Notes: generated by a model not told the origin, from the sequence alone. A stretch of DNA of 64,000 nt from Thamnidium elegans (GCA_025201345.1 JAIXMG010000037.1:186001-250000), one strand, 5' to 3'; shown: positions 1 through 12,380, counted from the stretch's first letter. Numbers and translations: made by a program.

Positions 1-775
1 AGACCAGGTAAATAAAATTTTATTTCATATATACAGTCCAGCTAAAGAATTTATTTAGCTTCTATTAATGATGTGATTATGCCTACAATATATATATCAT
101 GTATCTTGAGTACAGCACTCATGACAACAGGTGTCATTGCCACCTGGAGTGTATACCAAGTAAGTCATACCATAAAATGTATATCCACCTAAGCTACTGA
201 TAAATCTATATATGTATAGCTTCGAGTACATATATTAAATATATGTTGGTGGGTATTCTATATGCTTACCATCTTTAGCTTTTTGAACGCCTGTACAAAC
301 CTCTCCGTTATTTGTTTGGGAAAAGAAGACTTTATGTCTGGATGTATTACAGAAAATGTAATTTTAGAGATATGTAATAATACTAGTGAGATTTTAACCA
401 TGGAAGGAACAGAAATTATCTTGGAAAGTGAAATTATCGATTGTCAAAAGACCTTACCGCCTCCTTCAATGTATGATTGTAAGCAACTTTGGGAAAATTC
501 AGTGATATGGTCTGCGATTATTGCCATGTTAGATTTATTGATAAATGTATGTTATTACTTGTAAAAAAAAAAAAAAAAAAAAAATGCGTGGGTAGTATTT
601 TTAATACTACTATTATTTTTAGCTTGCGTTTTCTTACGCTTTATACAAGTGCAGAGTTCAGTATCGTTTAAATGATCGAACAAGCGGTCATCTTTCAACA
701 ATACCACCTCCACCGTACAGTCATCAAAATTCAGATTCTGAAATGACTGATTTTCAAACGATCGAAATCAAATAA
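1..775 (+). CDS. 3' part of a multi-pass membrane protein with PPxY tail
   Basis: Partial gene, 5' end outside the window. Exons read as <1-7, 59-159, 220-546 and 623-775, with gtaaat, gtaagt and gtatgt donors and ttag/atag/ttag acceptors; the frame stays open to a TAA at 773-775. The product shows three visible hydrophobic spans: one ending near base 159, one in 220-310, and one spanning the 546/623 junction. Between the second and third is a roughly 75-residue loop with several cysteines and NNTS/NLS-type glycosylation sites, consistent with an extracytoplasmic loop. The tail after the last span is hydrophilic and contains PPPPYSH, a PPxY motif of the kind bound by WW domains of Nedd4/Rsp5 ubiquitin ligases (known biology; function here inferred). 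Family not recognised. The gene converges on the biotin fusion gene, with stops 44 bases apart. Confidence 0.6.
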
Positions 776-819
776 TTTATTATGTGTACATGTTTTTCTT
801 AAAACTAACAAAATAAAAT

Positions 820-3504
820 TTAACATTTTTGAAGGGTTTCTAAAAGAGCTTGCTCGCATTGACGTACACCTTGTTGTGTAGTTATTTGAGATGTCATAAG
901 ATAAATGATATTACCAAGTGGTCTAGCAAACAAATTAACTCCTGTTTCAGGTGTACCGTCAAATCCATTTGTGAATTGACCCGATCGTAAGTTTTGAACG
1001 ATTGATTTAGAAACAGATGAACCGTAACCTTTTTTTAAAGTTAATAAAAAAAAATTGACATTATATAATATATATTTTTACCAGCAGTTCGATCGTCTTT
1101 TAATTCAACAGCTAACACGGACCCTAAAGTCATAACACTCTCAACATTGGAAAGACGAGAGATTTGATCAATAGCCTTCATAGACCACATGGACCAAATT
1201 GAATTTCCTTTCCATTCATCTTTAAAGGGAGCCCAACTGCCAGTGTTTTCAGTATTCATTTGATCTAATTTTTCAATAGATGTTTTGGCAACAGCGCAAC
1301 CCATTGGATGTGCTGTATATGAATGCCCGTGTAATAAACAATCAGGTTTGTTTTCAGATAAGAATACGTCATAGATTGATTCTTTAGTTACAGTTAAAGC
1401 TAATGGTAATAATCCGCCTGTCAAAGTTTTAGCATATGCAGTAATATCAGGAGTCTAAAATGAAAAAAAAAGGTTGGGATTAAATAAATAACAAAAAAAA
1501 AGCACAACGTATTTTACCACTCCCAAGAATTCGGATGCCGATCTACGTCCTAATCTATACCATCCCGCAAACACTTCATCAAATACAACGGGTAAACCTT
1601 GCCAACTATCTGATCCTTTCGTTTCTTCAACACCATATAACAATTGAGACCCTTCAGTTCGAACGATATCAATTAAAGTACGTTGGAACAATGGATCCAC
1701 GAATATCATACCGCCTGCACCCATCAAAACTGGTTCCATCAATAAAGACCCAATACGACGTTTTTGTTGTTTTAAAGATAAAAGTTCGGAGCGGATATAG
1801 TCACGATATGCTTTGGCTAATTCATTATCACGTGCTTGACCTTGTTCCTCTACATTATAAATATCGTTGATTGAATTGTAATATACTTTATCGGTCGAAT
1901 GGAATTTAGAGATTTCTTTGGGTAGACGGACATATGCACGACCGTGGGAAATATGAACAGAAGGTGGCATTAACCAATGACCTTTAGGCTCGTACCATTG
2001 CACTTGGTCGTTATATACATTAGGTGAACAGGCATCCATGGTACCAATGGTATCACCATGGTAACTACCATCAATACCGAGAATTTCAATAGGTGCTTTT
2101 ATATTGAATTTATATCTCTTCGCAGTAGCACTCATTGCCATCTTTAAAGCTACTTCCATGGCAGTTGAACCATTATCCGAGAAAAAGACGCGAGATGCCC
2201 ATGTATCTTTATCTAACACCTTTTCAGCTAAGGATAATGCTGGTTCATTGGTTGATTCAGGAAATATAACGTGTCCGTATCTACCGGCAGCATATGCTGC
2301 AGACATGGTAAGGTCAGGATTACCATGTCCTAAACCTTGTGTCCACCAACTAGCACAGCTATCAAACATTTCTTTGGCGGTTAATTCACCATCAGGTTTA
2401 GTAGTTTCATAAGTAGTAAAGTAATCATGATGAGCGGAATCAATTACAGTCACATCTTTGACAAGTTCATGTTGAGTAAATGGCCACCAGAATGTATCAC
2501 GAGATTTCTGAGCCATGGTCTCTAACCTATCAAATCTTTTGGCGTGTTGTAAATCTAAATTTCGAATGACAGGTACTAAAAGTTCATCCAGTTGTGAATA
2601 ATATTTTTTCATAGAGATTTGATCTTGAATGGGGTCAGATAACATGCTAGGGGGTGCGGGGACAGTAGCGACTTGGACTTGGTGCTGTTGAACTCGGTGT
2701 TCAATTAGTTGGTGGTTCTTGTATTGTGGTTGATCAAATAATAAAATTGTGGGTATGTCGTATCCTCGCATCATTAATGATTCAAATGATGTTAATGTGG
2801 TTGATATACCACCTAATTGGCTATCCCCAACTAATATTGTAGGTAATCTTAATGTTCTATAAAAGTCTACTTGGGGTGTACCTACAAATGTTGGTTTAGT
2901 TTTTTTTCTCTCCTCCCCCATTTTTTTTTTCGTAAGCCGATCTTACCTGACATGACAGGACTATGAATGCCGCCAGCGGTTTCCAAGAAAAAATAACTAC
3001 CATTCTTTTTTTGTTGTCGTACATAATCCAACATTTGTTGTTTAACGCGGGACAATACAGCTTCATCTTGCGGAGGCTTAAAAAAAAACTATTAAAAAAT
3101 TTCCAAACACTTTTTTTACATTTTTACTTTACTTTATCGGTAGCAATATGTGGACTAACAGGTTCAGGATAAGTATATAATGTAGTTGACTTTAACAAAT
3201 CAGATGTTTGATGAGTTTTGACATGTCTAATCTCGTCCCAAAGTATATATATATATTTATATATTTTAATATTTTAATATTTTTTGAGTCTAAATTTTTT
3301 AATAATAATGTACCTTTCATCACTATCAACAGGATATCCAGTTTGAACAGGCTTTAAATAAAAAACATCTCTGTTTGATTCTTTTGCAACAATAGCTGCC
3401 GCTCTACATAAACCAGTTGCAAATACTGTTTTACCAACATTTGTGTTTGCAGAAAAAATTTGATATGCTTGAAAAGCACGCGTTGGAAGAAAAGGTGTTG
3501 GCAT
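820..3504 (-). CDS. BIO3-BIO1: bifunctional dethiobiotin synthetase / DAPA aminotransferase (BIO3-BIO1 type)
   Basis: Two consecutive steps of biotin synthesis in one polypeptide: transamination of KAPA to DAPA, then ring closure of DAPA to dethiobiotin. Six exons: 3504-3314, 3226-3133, 3076-2947, 2881-1518, 1454-1082, 1028-820, giving 786 residues in one frame. The N-terminal half has a Walker-A-like ANTNVGKT at about 20-27, YLKPVQTG, ETAGGIHSP and VGDSQLGG, all dethiobiotin synthetase signatures. The C-terminal half starts near residue 269 with FWWPFTQ and has ASWWTQG, FSDNGSTA, GSYHGDT, VVFDEVF and the PLP lysine in AYAKTLTGG (Lys602). Plants and many filamentous fungi carry the same fusion, often organellar; the first 15 residues here are only weakly presequence-like. 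The second-exon acceptor is the least certain junction, since an upstream in-frame alternative exists. It shares a divergent promoter with biotin synthase. Confidence 0.93.
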
Positions 3505-4702
3505 AACAATAACAACAAAAATTAAAAAGAGAGAAAGAGAAAAAAAAGAAGCAGGGTCAATTTAATGGCCCGAATATTTAGAATTTCCCACAGCATAAGT
3601 TTTTTTTTCAGGTTCCTTGTTTTCCCTTCCCCAAGGATAAATCTATAAAAAGGGGACAGGCTCGATTAACCGCTTTAAAACCCAGATTTTTTTTTTTTTT
3701 TTTTTGACTGTTATCTTATCTGAATAACCTAAACGATATTTCTAAATATCAGTACCATCTATTGGGTCATAAAATAAATCAAAATGATTAAAAAAGATAT
3801 CTAAACATTCTTTTTTTGGGTAGTAACAATTATTTTTTTTCTTTTTTTTATATACATAATTAAGATGTTTTATGATATTTCTTTCGGTCGTATTTGCATT
3901 ACTAATCATAAATCAGTTCTTTAAACAACAAACACTGACGCCTTTTTTGGTTGAAGAGAGAGCTATGACTCTTTTGGGGGATTTTTTTAAGGGACTTTTA
4001 AATACAGTAAGATCTTGCAGAAGAGTGTGAATTGATATGACGATTAGAATTTTCCTATTGTGGGATAAAGAATTATGAACCTATAACAGATACATTAAAT
4101 AGTATTTGTCGATACGATTGAGTATGTTTGATCCGGCTGTTAACTCTCACTTATAATGATGACTTGAATAAAATACGATCTCGCGAATATAGTACATATT
4201 ATGTTACTCCAGGAGAAAAAAAACATTTGTATAGGTATAAATACTATGATTTTACCAATTTTTATTTTATTTTCAAAACTTTCATCTTTAATCTACTATA
4301 ATTACTTTGGCATCAAATCTATTAGATGGTCCTTTATACCTAGAACTATACTATCATATCATTATTGTTTACTCGTAGATATATTACCTGCCTTTTTTGC
4401 TTTTATACATGTAACTTTATAGAAACGTAAAGAAGAATCACATACCCTCTTTTTTATGTTTAAAGCCCCGTATATTAATTTTGGACCTGAAAGAACCTTA
4501 CACGATCAGGGCATGAATCCTGGGATCTTTCACTATGTGACCTTTTCCATTTTTCATATTACGCATCCTTACTCCGATTCCCCCAACTCTTTTATCTATT
4601 GCCCACTTTTTTTTTTGTTTGGGTTATCTATAAAGATATAAACGCGTTGGATTCTTTTTTTTTCTTTCTCTCTTTCCTCCCAATTCTCCTTTTTCAAGAA
4701 AA
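3505..4702. promoter_or_regulatory. shared divergent promoter of the two biotin genes
   Basis: About 1.2 kb without a credible ORF separates the start codons of the BIO3-BIO1 fusion (minus) and biotin synthase (plus). A TATAAAG lies at 4629-4635, 74 bases before the biotin synthase ATG, followed by a T/C-rich leader, so it is a reasonable TATA element. A CTATAAAAAGGGG box lies at 3642-3654 but faces the plus direction. No operator is recognised. Co-regulation is inferred from the layout only. Confidence 0.5.
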
Positions 4703-6197
4703 ATGTCTGCTTTTCGTTTATTAACAAGACCTCTTCAATCCAGTCGTAGACATTTTACTACGTCTTTACCTACACGTCTTGCTGCCGTTACCGAAAAGAC
4801 CACAACCGAAGCTTTATCTGCTGCTGCTCTTCATTCTGGTTCTCCTATGAGAAATGATTGGAGCAGAGAAGAAATCCAAAGTATCTTTGATTCTCCTTTA
4901 ATGGATTTATTGTATTATGGAGTAAGTTTGACCTCTTTTTATACAAATATATAAAACATGTGAAATCTAACCTCTCTTTCTCTTTTTAAAAAAAAGGCCA
5001 AGGTCCACCGTGAGAATTTTAATGCTAGAGAAGTTCAACAATGTACTTTGTTATCTATCAAGACTGGTGGATGTACTGAAGATTGTAAGTATTGTCCTCA
5101 GTCCTCTAGATACAAGACATCAGTAAAGGCTCAAAAGATTCTTGATTCCGAAGAGATTCTTTTTGCTGCTCAAAGAGCAAAGGATGCTGGTAGTACAAGG
5201 TAAATGAAAACTATTTTGTTAGATAATCATTTTTTTTTTCTTTTTACTTACATATAAATATATAGATTTTGTATGGGTGCTGCTTGGAGAGATTTGGCTG
5301 GTCGTAAGTCTAACTTTAACAAGGTTTTAGACCATGTCAAAGTAATTCGGTAAGTAAAACATTTCTATGGTTACATGAAAAGAATCGAGAGATTGATGTT
5401 CTATTTTTATATTACTACTACTACTACAAAAAAAAAAAAAAAAAAAAAGTTCAATGGGTATGGAGGTCTGTTGTACATTAGGTATGTTGGATGAAGAACA
5501 AGCAAAGGCATTAAAAAATGCAGGTTTAACTGCTTATAACCATAACTTGGATACCTCTCGTGAATTTTATCCCAAGGTAATATAGTAAAGTTTTAGGTAC
5601 CTGCATATATGTACTAACGTTTTATTTATTTTTTTAAAAAAAAAGATTATTACTACTCGTACTTATGATGAACGTTTAACTACTATTGATAATGCTCAAA
5701 ACGCAGGTATCTCCGTTTGTTCCGGTGGCATTATTGGTTTAGGAGAAAAAGATGAAGACCGTGTTGGTTTATTACATACATTATCTACATTAAAGATGCA
5801 CCCCGAGAGTGTACCTGTCAATGCTTTATTAGCCGTAGAAGGTACCCCATTAGAGAAACAAGAACCTGTTTCTGTATTTGAAATGATTCGTATGATTGCT
5901 ACTGCTCGTATTATTATGCCTAAATCTATGGTTCGTCTTTCAGCTGGTCGTGTAAGATTCTCGGTGTCTGAACAAGCCATGTGCTTTATGGCAGGTGCTA
6001 ACTCTATTTTTACTGGTGATAAGTTATTAACTACCCCTAATAACGAAGTATCTGATGATAAAAAGATGTTTGATATGCTTGGTCTTGTACCCAAGCCACC
6101 AAATTTCCTTCAAGGTGCTGATAAAAAGGATGTTCCTGTTTACCAAATGCCAAAGTGCTTTAATGCTAGAAAGGAAGAGCCTACTAAATCAGCATAA
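4703..6197 (+). CDS. BIO2: biotin synthase, mitochondrial
   Basis: Radical-SAM enzyme that inserts sulfur into dethiobiotin, the last step of biotin synthesis. Exons 4703-4921, 4997-5199, 5266-5349, 5450-5576 and 5646-6197 give 394 residues, normal for fungal BIO2. The [4Fe-4S]/SAM motif [10 protein letters not shown] puts cysteines at 99, 103 and 106; further family motifs are [34 protein letters not shown] and RLSAGR...[14 protein letters not shown], where the Arg belongs to the auxiliary [2Fe-2S] site. The N-terminus is rich in Arg, Ser and Thr with no acid in the first 25 residues (RRHFTTS), fitting a mitochondrial presequence. Introns 1, 3 and 4 end in long A runs directly before AG instead of a pyrimidine tract. 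Its neighbour is the preceding-step fusion enzyme. Confidence 0.96.
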
Positions 6198-7248
6198 AAA
6201 AATGTATTTTATATAATATGTATGTTTTTTTATTATTATTAAACTTTTTAACAATTTTCTTCCACTCGACGTGGCCAAAAAAAAAAAAAAAAAAAAAAAA
6301 AAATGTCTTGTCAAACTGTTACACTGCATTTTGTAAAACAAATACCGAAACTATATTTTTTTCTAAGTTTATAAAACACTACAAAAATAAAAACTATGGC
6401 GGTGTCATTCTTTATAGCTAACATATTGTTAGTTGGACGTAGTTTTCAGTCTATTTTTTTTAAGTGGTTACCCTATCGAACTCATGTAGAAGAGGACGGG
6501 TTACCCATCCTTTTTTTTTTTTTTTATGTATACAAGTTAATACAATCGACACTTACTTGAAACCAATTTAACTGTATCTACCAAAAAAAGAAAACCTGAA
6601 AGAGGGGCTGTACACAAACAAACAAAAAAACATATTCCCTTTAGTAAAAAGAAGCAATTTAAACTTTGATAGAGTTTAACCTGTTATTCGACAGGTTCTA
6701 GTTATTTTTTTTCTTTTTAGGACCTATAAAAAGCGTGATACAAAAAATTAAGTTTTTTACATGTTGTTTGTACATTGACAGTAGTCAAAACATCCCCTTT
6801 ACATACTTTACTCCTTAAAATAATAAAAATTGGCGATGTAACCCCTTTTGGGTGGCGTGTTCTTACGCGCCCATTCATGTTTAAAGGGGAAATCTCTTCT
6901 TTCTATTTGAAGGGGAATGTATACGAAACTATCACGGAGCTGATAAAAAAACAGGATTTCTAAAAAGAGATGACAAATATTCATATACACATACCGTTTT
7001 GTAGTTTACTATCAAATGTCTAAGTACACTAATGAACAAAAAAAAATGTGTCGCATTATTGACTATAATGTAAATCGATAGTGTATGGCGAAGTTAGCGA
7101 ATAAATAAATAAAAATCCCTTTATCCATCTTAAACGGAATAAATATATAAAAACACAGCGGATACTCGTTCAAAAACAGTAAATGGACGCTGATAGATAA
7201 ACAGTTACTAAAAATTCAACGACTGTTCGTTGTGGAACGACTGTTCGC

Positions 7249-7287
<39 letters not shown>

Positions 7288-8830
7288 CGAACAAAAATAG
7301 CCTGGGTGATTCATCTACACGTAAATTTAGCTTACCTCTTAACTCTTTCTTTACTACGTTAATTATTCTTCCTCTTATTCTTCCTCTGTTGATTAACCTT
7401 CTCTTTGTCGAGTCCCATAATCCTTCTTACCCCTAACCAATCATTTAATTGATTACATGAAAAATGTGTCTCGTCGAAATATAGTTTTACAAGCTTGTAG
7501 AGATCTTTTTCAGTTAAAAACCCTTCATAGGTAATGTTTTCAATTGGGCTTGGTGAAGCTTGCATTCATATTCAAATAATAAATAACGAATAATAATAAT
7601 ATTTCAAAGGCTTCTTTTGGAATGATATTTCGAATATCAAGGAGTTTAGAAAGTTAGTTAGAGAAAACTCTTACAAAACAGTGACCATTGATTACGTAAG
7701 AAGATTAAGAACAATAGAAAAAAAGAGGCAGTAGAAAGATCAATTTGCAAGTAACAAAAACGAAAACAAATTTTCTACGCAAATATGTGTTTGCAAGTTG
7801 TAATGCAAATGCGGATGATTAGAGTGAAAATTGAGATGCTAACAATATTAAGAAATATAATATTTTGCATGTACGTGATGGCTGTCAAGGTAAATAACGC
7901 ACATATATCGATTTAATAACAGTACAGAATAGTGAAGATTTCATGGATTTTATCACTATGTCAAACAAAGAAGTCCGATTGGTTGTCATTGACTATGCAG
8001 GATTAAATCCCAATCCAGATGATATGGAAGAGTTTGTGAGGCTAATGAGGAAATTGTATAATAACACTAATTCTGACATTATATTTTTTTTATGTAAAAA
8101 AATCATATCAAAGAAAACATAAACAATTAAAGGAAATAGCAGTAGATGATAGACACAAGGTAACTGTTTTTTCTCGTTTTGAACTTTTAAATGAATAAAA
8201 AATATTTCAAAAGTTTAATTGTAGAATTGGAAATGTGAAGCATTCTCTCTGAAGAAGCTTACTATAAATTACCCCCCTATATATATATCAGCTTAAATAA
8301 AACTTTAAATGCTAAACAATCGCTAATAGAACTGTATGGTATTCATATTTTAACTTTGCTTTAAAATAAAAAGTTGGCTATTAAATTGTTAGCAAATAAT
8401 GAATTTAAGATGGTAAAAATACAATCAAATACAAGCTATCCTTTATTACCATACGATGTGCTGGGTTACTTAAATTATTCTAATAATTATTATTCAATGA
8501 GTTATTGTTCGTTATTGTTTTATGTACGTGTATAATATAAGTTGCATGCGAAAAAGAAAACATTCTTATTGCAATGCGAAATATTATTCTTGTTCCATAA
8601 GTCACTTGTGACATTAACTAATTTCATCTCTACTGTCATCTGCCAACAAACTTGCAATACAGCAGTGAATACCCCTTATAGAAAAAAAAATAAGGAAGCT
8701 TCAGCATGAAAATTATCAGGCACATAAAAAAAAAAGAACAAAGAAACGGGGATATTATACACAAACCCAATATTCGGTAGACACAAACAAACCGATAGGC
8801 CGAAAAAAAAAGAATGTTCACCTCATACAA
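6198..8830. other. intergenic DNA with relics and no supported intact gene
   Basis: AT-rich stretch with long A runs (6279-6302, 7251-7286). It contains short open stretches only. One on the minus strand from 7565 begins with a plausible ATG and non-repetitive coding composition for about 50 residues before a GTAAG-type site. Another around 7943-8122 is listed separately. At 7049-7054 the sequence TGTCGC followed by ATTATTG resembles the ends of the Tc1-like element at 8.8-9.8 kb, so this stretch may be part of a larger decayed mobile element. Confidence 0.4.
7943..8122 (+). pseudogene. short ORF fragment of unknown family
   Basis: Fifty-nine codons from ATG to TAA with balanced composition (VRLVVIDYAGLNPNPDDMEE, then FVRLMRKLY). 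A GTAAAT...ACAG intron at 7891-7922 would join about 17 upstream codons in the same frame, preceded by a stop. It looks like coding sequence rather than chance, but no partner exons or family were recognised. It may be a remnant linked to the mobile elements around it. Confidence 0.25.
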
Positions 8831-8831
8831 G

Positions 8832-8851
8832 AAAGAGTGTCGCATTTTTTG

Positions 8852-8882
<31 letters not shown>

Positions 8883-9802
8883 TCGCAGCAATTGAGGTCA
8901 GCTTTTTTCTAACAAAGTATTATACAATGAGTCTTACATTTTATTTTGAAGATGGGTCAGGAAAAAGGATCCTGACTCGCTTTTTAAAATCATTAGTCGG
9001 CCAAGAATAATTGAACCTGAGGGAGAACTGGCAGAGATAGCAAAGGGCCTGGTAACTGACTTCTATTTTAAACAGCCTACTGCAACTGTTGATCAATTGA
9101 TGGAACAGTTGACTAAAAAATTTGAAGACTTTTCTCTTTCTAAGAGAACTGTTTATCGCTACCTGACCGATTTATGGATTTTTACTTTAAAAGGAGTTCA
9201 GCTAGAGCCAGTTGAGCTAAATACGCCAGCTTGAGAAGATCACAGGTTTGGTCGTCAAAAGGGCAACCTGCTATCGTTAATGTTCTTACGGCTAGAGCAA
9301 AAGGCCTAATCAAAGTTTGTTTAAGAAAATCTCAAAGAAAAGAAAGCTGGCAAACGGAAAACCTATATCAAGCGAGAGGTACAGTTACTAAACAATTATT
9401 TGAGCTTCATCAATGATGTTCTTGCTGAGATGGGCTAGTTTCCCGAGATGAGAGGATATTATTTGATTATGGATAACGCTCCTATACATACATCTAAAAT
9501 AATTAGATAAGTCATCGAAGATTGTGGCTATAACTGTATCTATCTACCGCCATATTCTCCAGAACTCAATCCAATCGAGCAATCTTGGTCAGTTGTTAAA
9601 GAGTGCTGTAAAGAGAGAATTTGTGCTCAAGAAAGATACCCTTCCTCAAGTAATTGCCGATGCTTGTAACAGAGTTTTAGTTTCATCCTTTGAAGACTTT
9701 ACATGCTATTCAGTAAAACGTTTTGATGATTGTCTTGCTTCCCATCCTATTTATAAATAAATTCATGCGACATCTTTCTTTTCAAAAAGTGCGACACTTT
9801 AA
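8832..9802 (+). mobile_element. decayed Tc1/mariner-type element
   Basis: Bounded by imperfect inverted repeats of about 21 bases: GTGTCGCATTTTTTGAA near 8837-8853 and its complement at 9781-9800, with two or three mismatches. The interior carries a broken transposase. A helix-turn-helix-like part at about 9007-9231 (FEDFSLSKRTVYRYL) ends in a stop. A middle part (SKGQPAIVNV) follows in another frame. The catalytic C-terminal part at 9449-9760 has MDNAPIHTS and YLPPYSPELNPIEQSW, the second and third acidic blocks of Tc1/mariner DDE/D enzymes. The block with the first catalytic Asp is missing and there are stops and frame changes. The motif GCGACA recurs at 9767, 9791 and 9814 at the right end. 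No clear TA duplication was found. Confidence 0.7.
9007..9760 (+). pseudogene. Tc1/mariner transposase, broken
   Basis: Fragments in at least two frames read in the order expected for a Mucoromycete Tc1-like transposase: N-terminal DNA-binding part with repeated basic and aromatic residues; a stop at 9232-9234; a centre lacking the FxDE-type first catalytic block; an in-frame stop after SKIIR near 9508; then PYSPELNPIEQSW; then a +1 shift into a tail ending in HPIYK before TAA. It is non-functional as written. Similar but independent transposase debris lies near 34.2-34.7 kb. Confidence 0.65.
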
Positions 9803-9824
9803 ATTTTTATTGTGCGACATCATT

Positions 9825-10295
9825 TTGGCGAAAGGCGTATAACCTCTCCCCCGTTTCTTGGTGAAGTAGAAGCTGTCATATGTCAACGGTAAAATACCTT
9901 TTGCAATATTGAAAAGCATATATATCTATATATGTATCTATTTAAACCAACAAATGGGGAGAAGTTGCTATAGAATATAATATACAATAGCTCTTAAAAA
10001 GTAGCATAAGAGAAACTACATTGACGTCAAGTATTTTAATATGAGCTTCTTTTTCATCTATTCTTTTACCAATTGATCCATTGTGCGCTATTTACATCCC
10101 TTATAAAAGCCCTATAAAAGACAAAAGTTTGATAGACATGTACTTGCAAGAAAACAAACGTGTCACCGTAATCCATGCATACGATTATTATTTTTTATTA
10201 TTTTTATTAAATAAATTCACAAAAAAAAAAGTTTTTTTTTTAATGTGTAAAAACAATTATCAAAGAAAAAAAACCCTTTATGCTTTTTTCTCTTT
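9825..10295. other. intergenic spacer before QCR7
   Basis: AT-rich spacer between the Tc1 remnant and the 3' end of QCR7. Only short open frames; no RNA gene or repeat with clear borders seen. Confidence 0.4.
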
Positions 10296-10836
10296 CTAGT
10301 TACGAGCAGCGACCTTGATGTTGTCAAAAGCATCACGTTCAGCAGTCTCAGCAGCAACTTCATCAATATAAGGTTGAAGATATCTGATATCCTACACACA
10401 CACACAAAAAAAATTGACAAGGTTAATCAACAGAAAAAAAAAATTATTATTATTGTTTTACCTCAGTGGCAGAAACCCATTGGTCCTTAGGTAAAAGTTG
10501 ATGACTCAAAGAACATTGTTGAGCAACACGGATACGATAAGCACGGTCATAGATGGCACGAGGATCAGCAATCTCAAGACGACGAAGAGCTTCTTGAACC
10601 AATTCACTTTCTTCAGCAACTAAATCATCATAACGAAGACCTAAGAGAAAGAGTTTAGTTTGTTGTGTCTTTTTCTTTTCTTTTTTTTTTTTTTACATGT
10701 GTATGTATATTATTTTTTTTTAATTACCAATTTGTCTGTAACCAGCAGCACCAGCATAAGCCTTGGAAACAGGCTTCAAGAAGCTAGTAAGAAGCTTGGA
10801 GTTTTGAATAAGAGATTTAAGTGACAAGGAGGACAT
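10296..10836 (-). CDS. QCR7: ubiquinol-cytochrome c reductase subunit 7
   Basis: Subunit of mitochondrial complex III on the matrix side, needed for assembly and ubiquinone reduction (family knowledge). Exons 10836-10728, 10640-10462 and 10391-10296 give 127 residues, the same length as the yeast protein. Family features in order: basic N-terminus, GLRYDDLVAEE, VQEALRRL, PRAIYDRAYRIRVAQQ, LPKDQW, and DIRYLQPYIDEV near the C-terminus. The ATG at 10836 is followed by a short Ser/Leu/Lys stretch without a long presequence, as in the yeast subunit. Upstream lies a C/T- and GT-rich leader. It is tail-side neighbour to the Tc1 remnant and head-side neighbour to the dynein gene, which is on the same strand. 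Confidence 0.95.
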
Positions 10837-11153
10837 TTTTTTTTTTTGTGTGTGTGTGTATATATTATGCTCTTTTTTTCCAAGTTGAAAAAAAATGAAT
10901 AGAGGATAGTATTTTTTTTTTAAGAGTGGGGAGAAGGGGATGAAAAAAAAATAGAGAGAGAGGGAAAAATTACAATACCACCCCCCCACCCCTATAATAT
11001 CAACCCAAAAAAAGAGCACACACACTTTTTCGTTAAAAAAGAATCAAGAAACCCCGCTTTAGAAGCGCCGGGGATTTTTGAAGCAAAGAAAAAAAATATA
11101 ATGCTGACATCATCATTTTTCTTATTCTATGGCGAAATAAGTTTCAATTGGAT

Positions 11154-12207
11154 TTATTTGGCATTTTGTCTCATACGATCTAATTCTTTATGAACTTCTT
11201 TTCTACTAATAGTTGATCTTCTGGTCGTACCTGACGAAGCTGGTAAAGTACTACTAGTAAGTGCCGTCAATTCTTCTCGATTGCTGGTTATAGGAGAAGA
11301 ACCACCAGATGAAGAAGCCTTCTTGGATAATAAAGATAAAAAGAAATTGTTTAGAACTTCATGTGAGGGACCTCCTGCTCCATTTGGTCCTGGATTATTT
11401 AAGTTGGTATCGATTGTAGGTAGTGTCACGTTAGTAGATACGTTAGTTGTGGTTGAACTTGAACTAGTAGGTAATTTTTGTAACGTATCACTTGCAGCAT
11501 CCTTTTTTTTTTTTTTTTTGTTTATTTATGAGTATGTGAGACACAAAAAAAAAAAAAGCTTATTTTGTTTATTTACCTTTCGACGATCTTCGTTTCTACC
11601 CATATCCATTACAGAAACTCCCAAGGGTCCAACTACACTAGGTCTTGTTGTAGTTTGTGCTCCTGTTCCTTTTCTATTTGGTATTTCTGATACATGTTGT
11701 AAAGTTTCAAAATGTCTTTCCAAGAAGGCTTGTTCGTCTTCGCAAGTAACCGGAGGAGAAATTGTATTCAAAGGCTTTTATATATATATATATATATAAG
11801 CATATATATTATTAAAAGTATGTATATATCACCACTTACTTGATCATTGGCATTAGGGTTTGTAATTACTTCTTCATAGTTACCTCGTGCACCATGACTA
11901 CCTGGTTGTTGTCGATCTGTCACCGCATCCATATCAGATTCCCACCCTTGGTGTACTAACTCACAATCAAATCCATCACGCAACACACGTAATTTACCCC
12001 ATGAGTCCCAACCTGCTGGTACCAATACTGCATCTCGTTCAACTACTTGTGCTTTCAATTTAAAAGGATAGGATTTTGTTGCCGTTGTTAATAATCGATG
12101 AAGGATATATTGTCGTAAATTATGAAAGGTATAAGGCTGCAAAGTAGATGTATAGAATAAAGCAGCACCAACTAGGTAAATGATAAAAAATTCCATTACA
12201 TTTTGTT

Positions 12208-12246
<39 letters not shown>

Positions 12247-12341
12247 TACACTTCATGCAAATACAACGCAATGTTTGTTGAATAAAATCAAATTGTTCAT
12301 CTTTATAATCCAATGTTTGCTCCAGTGTATTTTGAGCATCA

Positions 12342-12380
<39 letters not shown>

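Noticed and set aside
7230..7436. 68-codon ORF starting in a poly-A run
   Set aside because: Poly-Lys start from homopolymer A and no support downstream.
11281..11799. 172-codon plus-strand ORF
   Set aside because: Antisense to dynein light intermediate chain exons 7 and 8 and runs through their intron.
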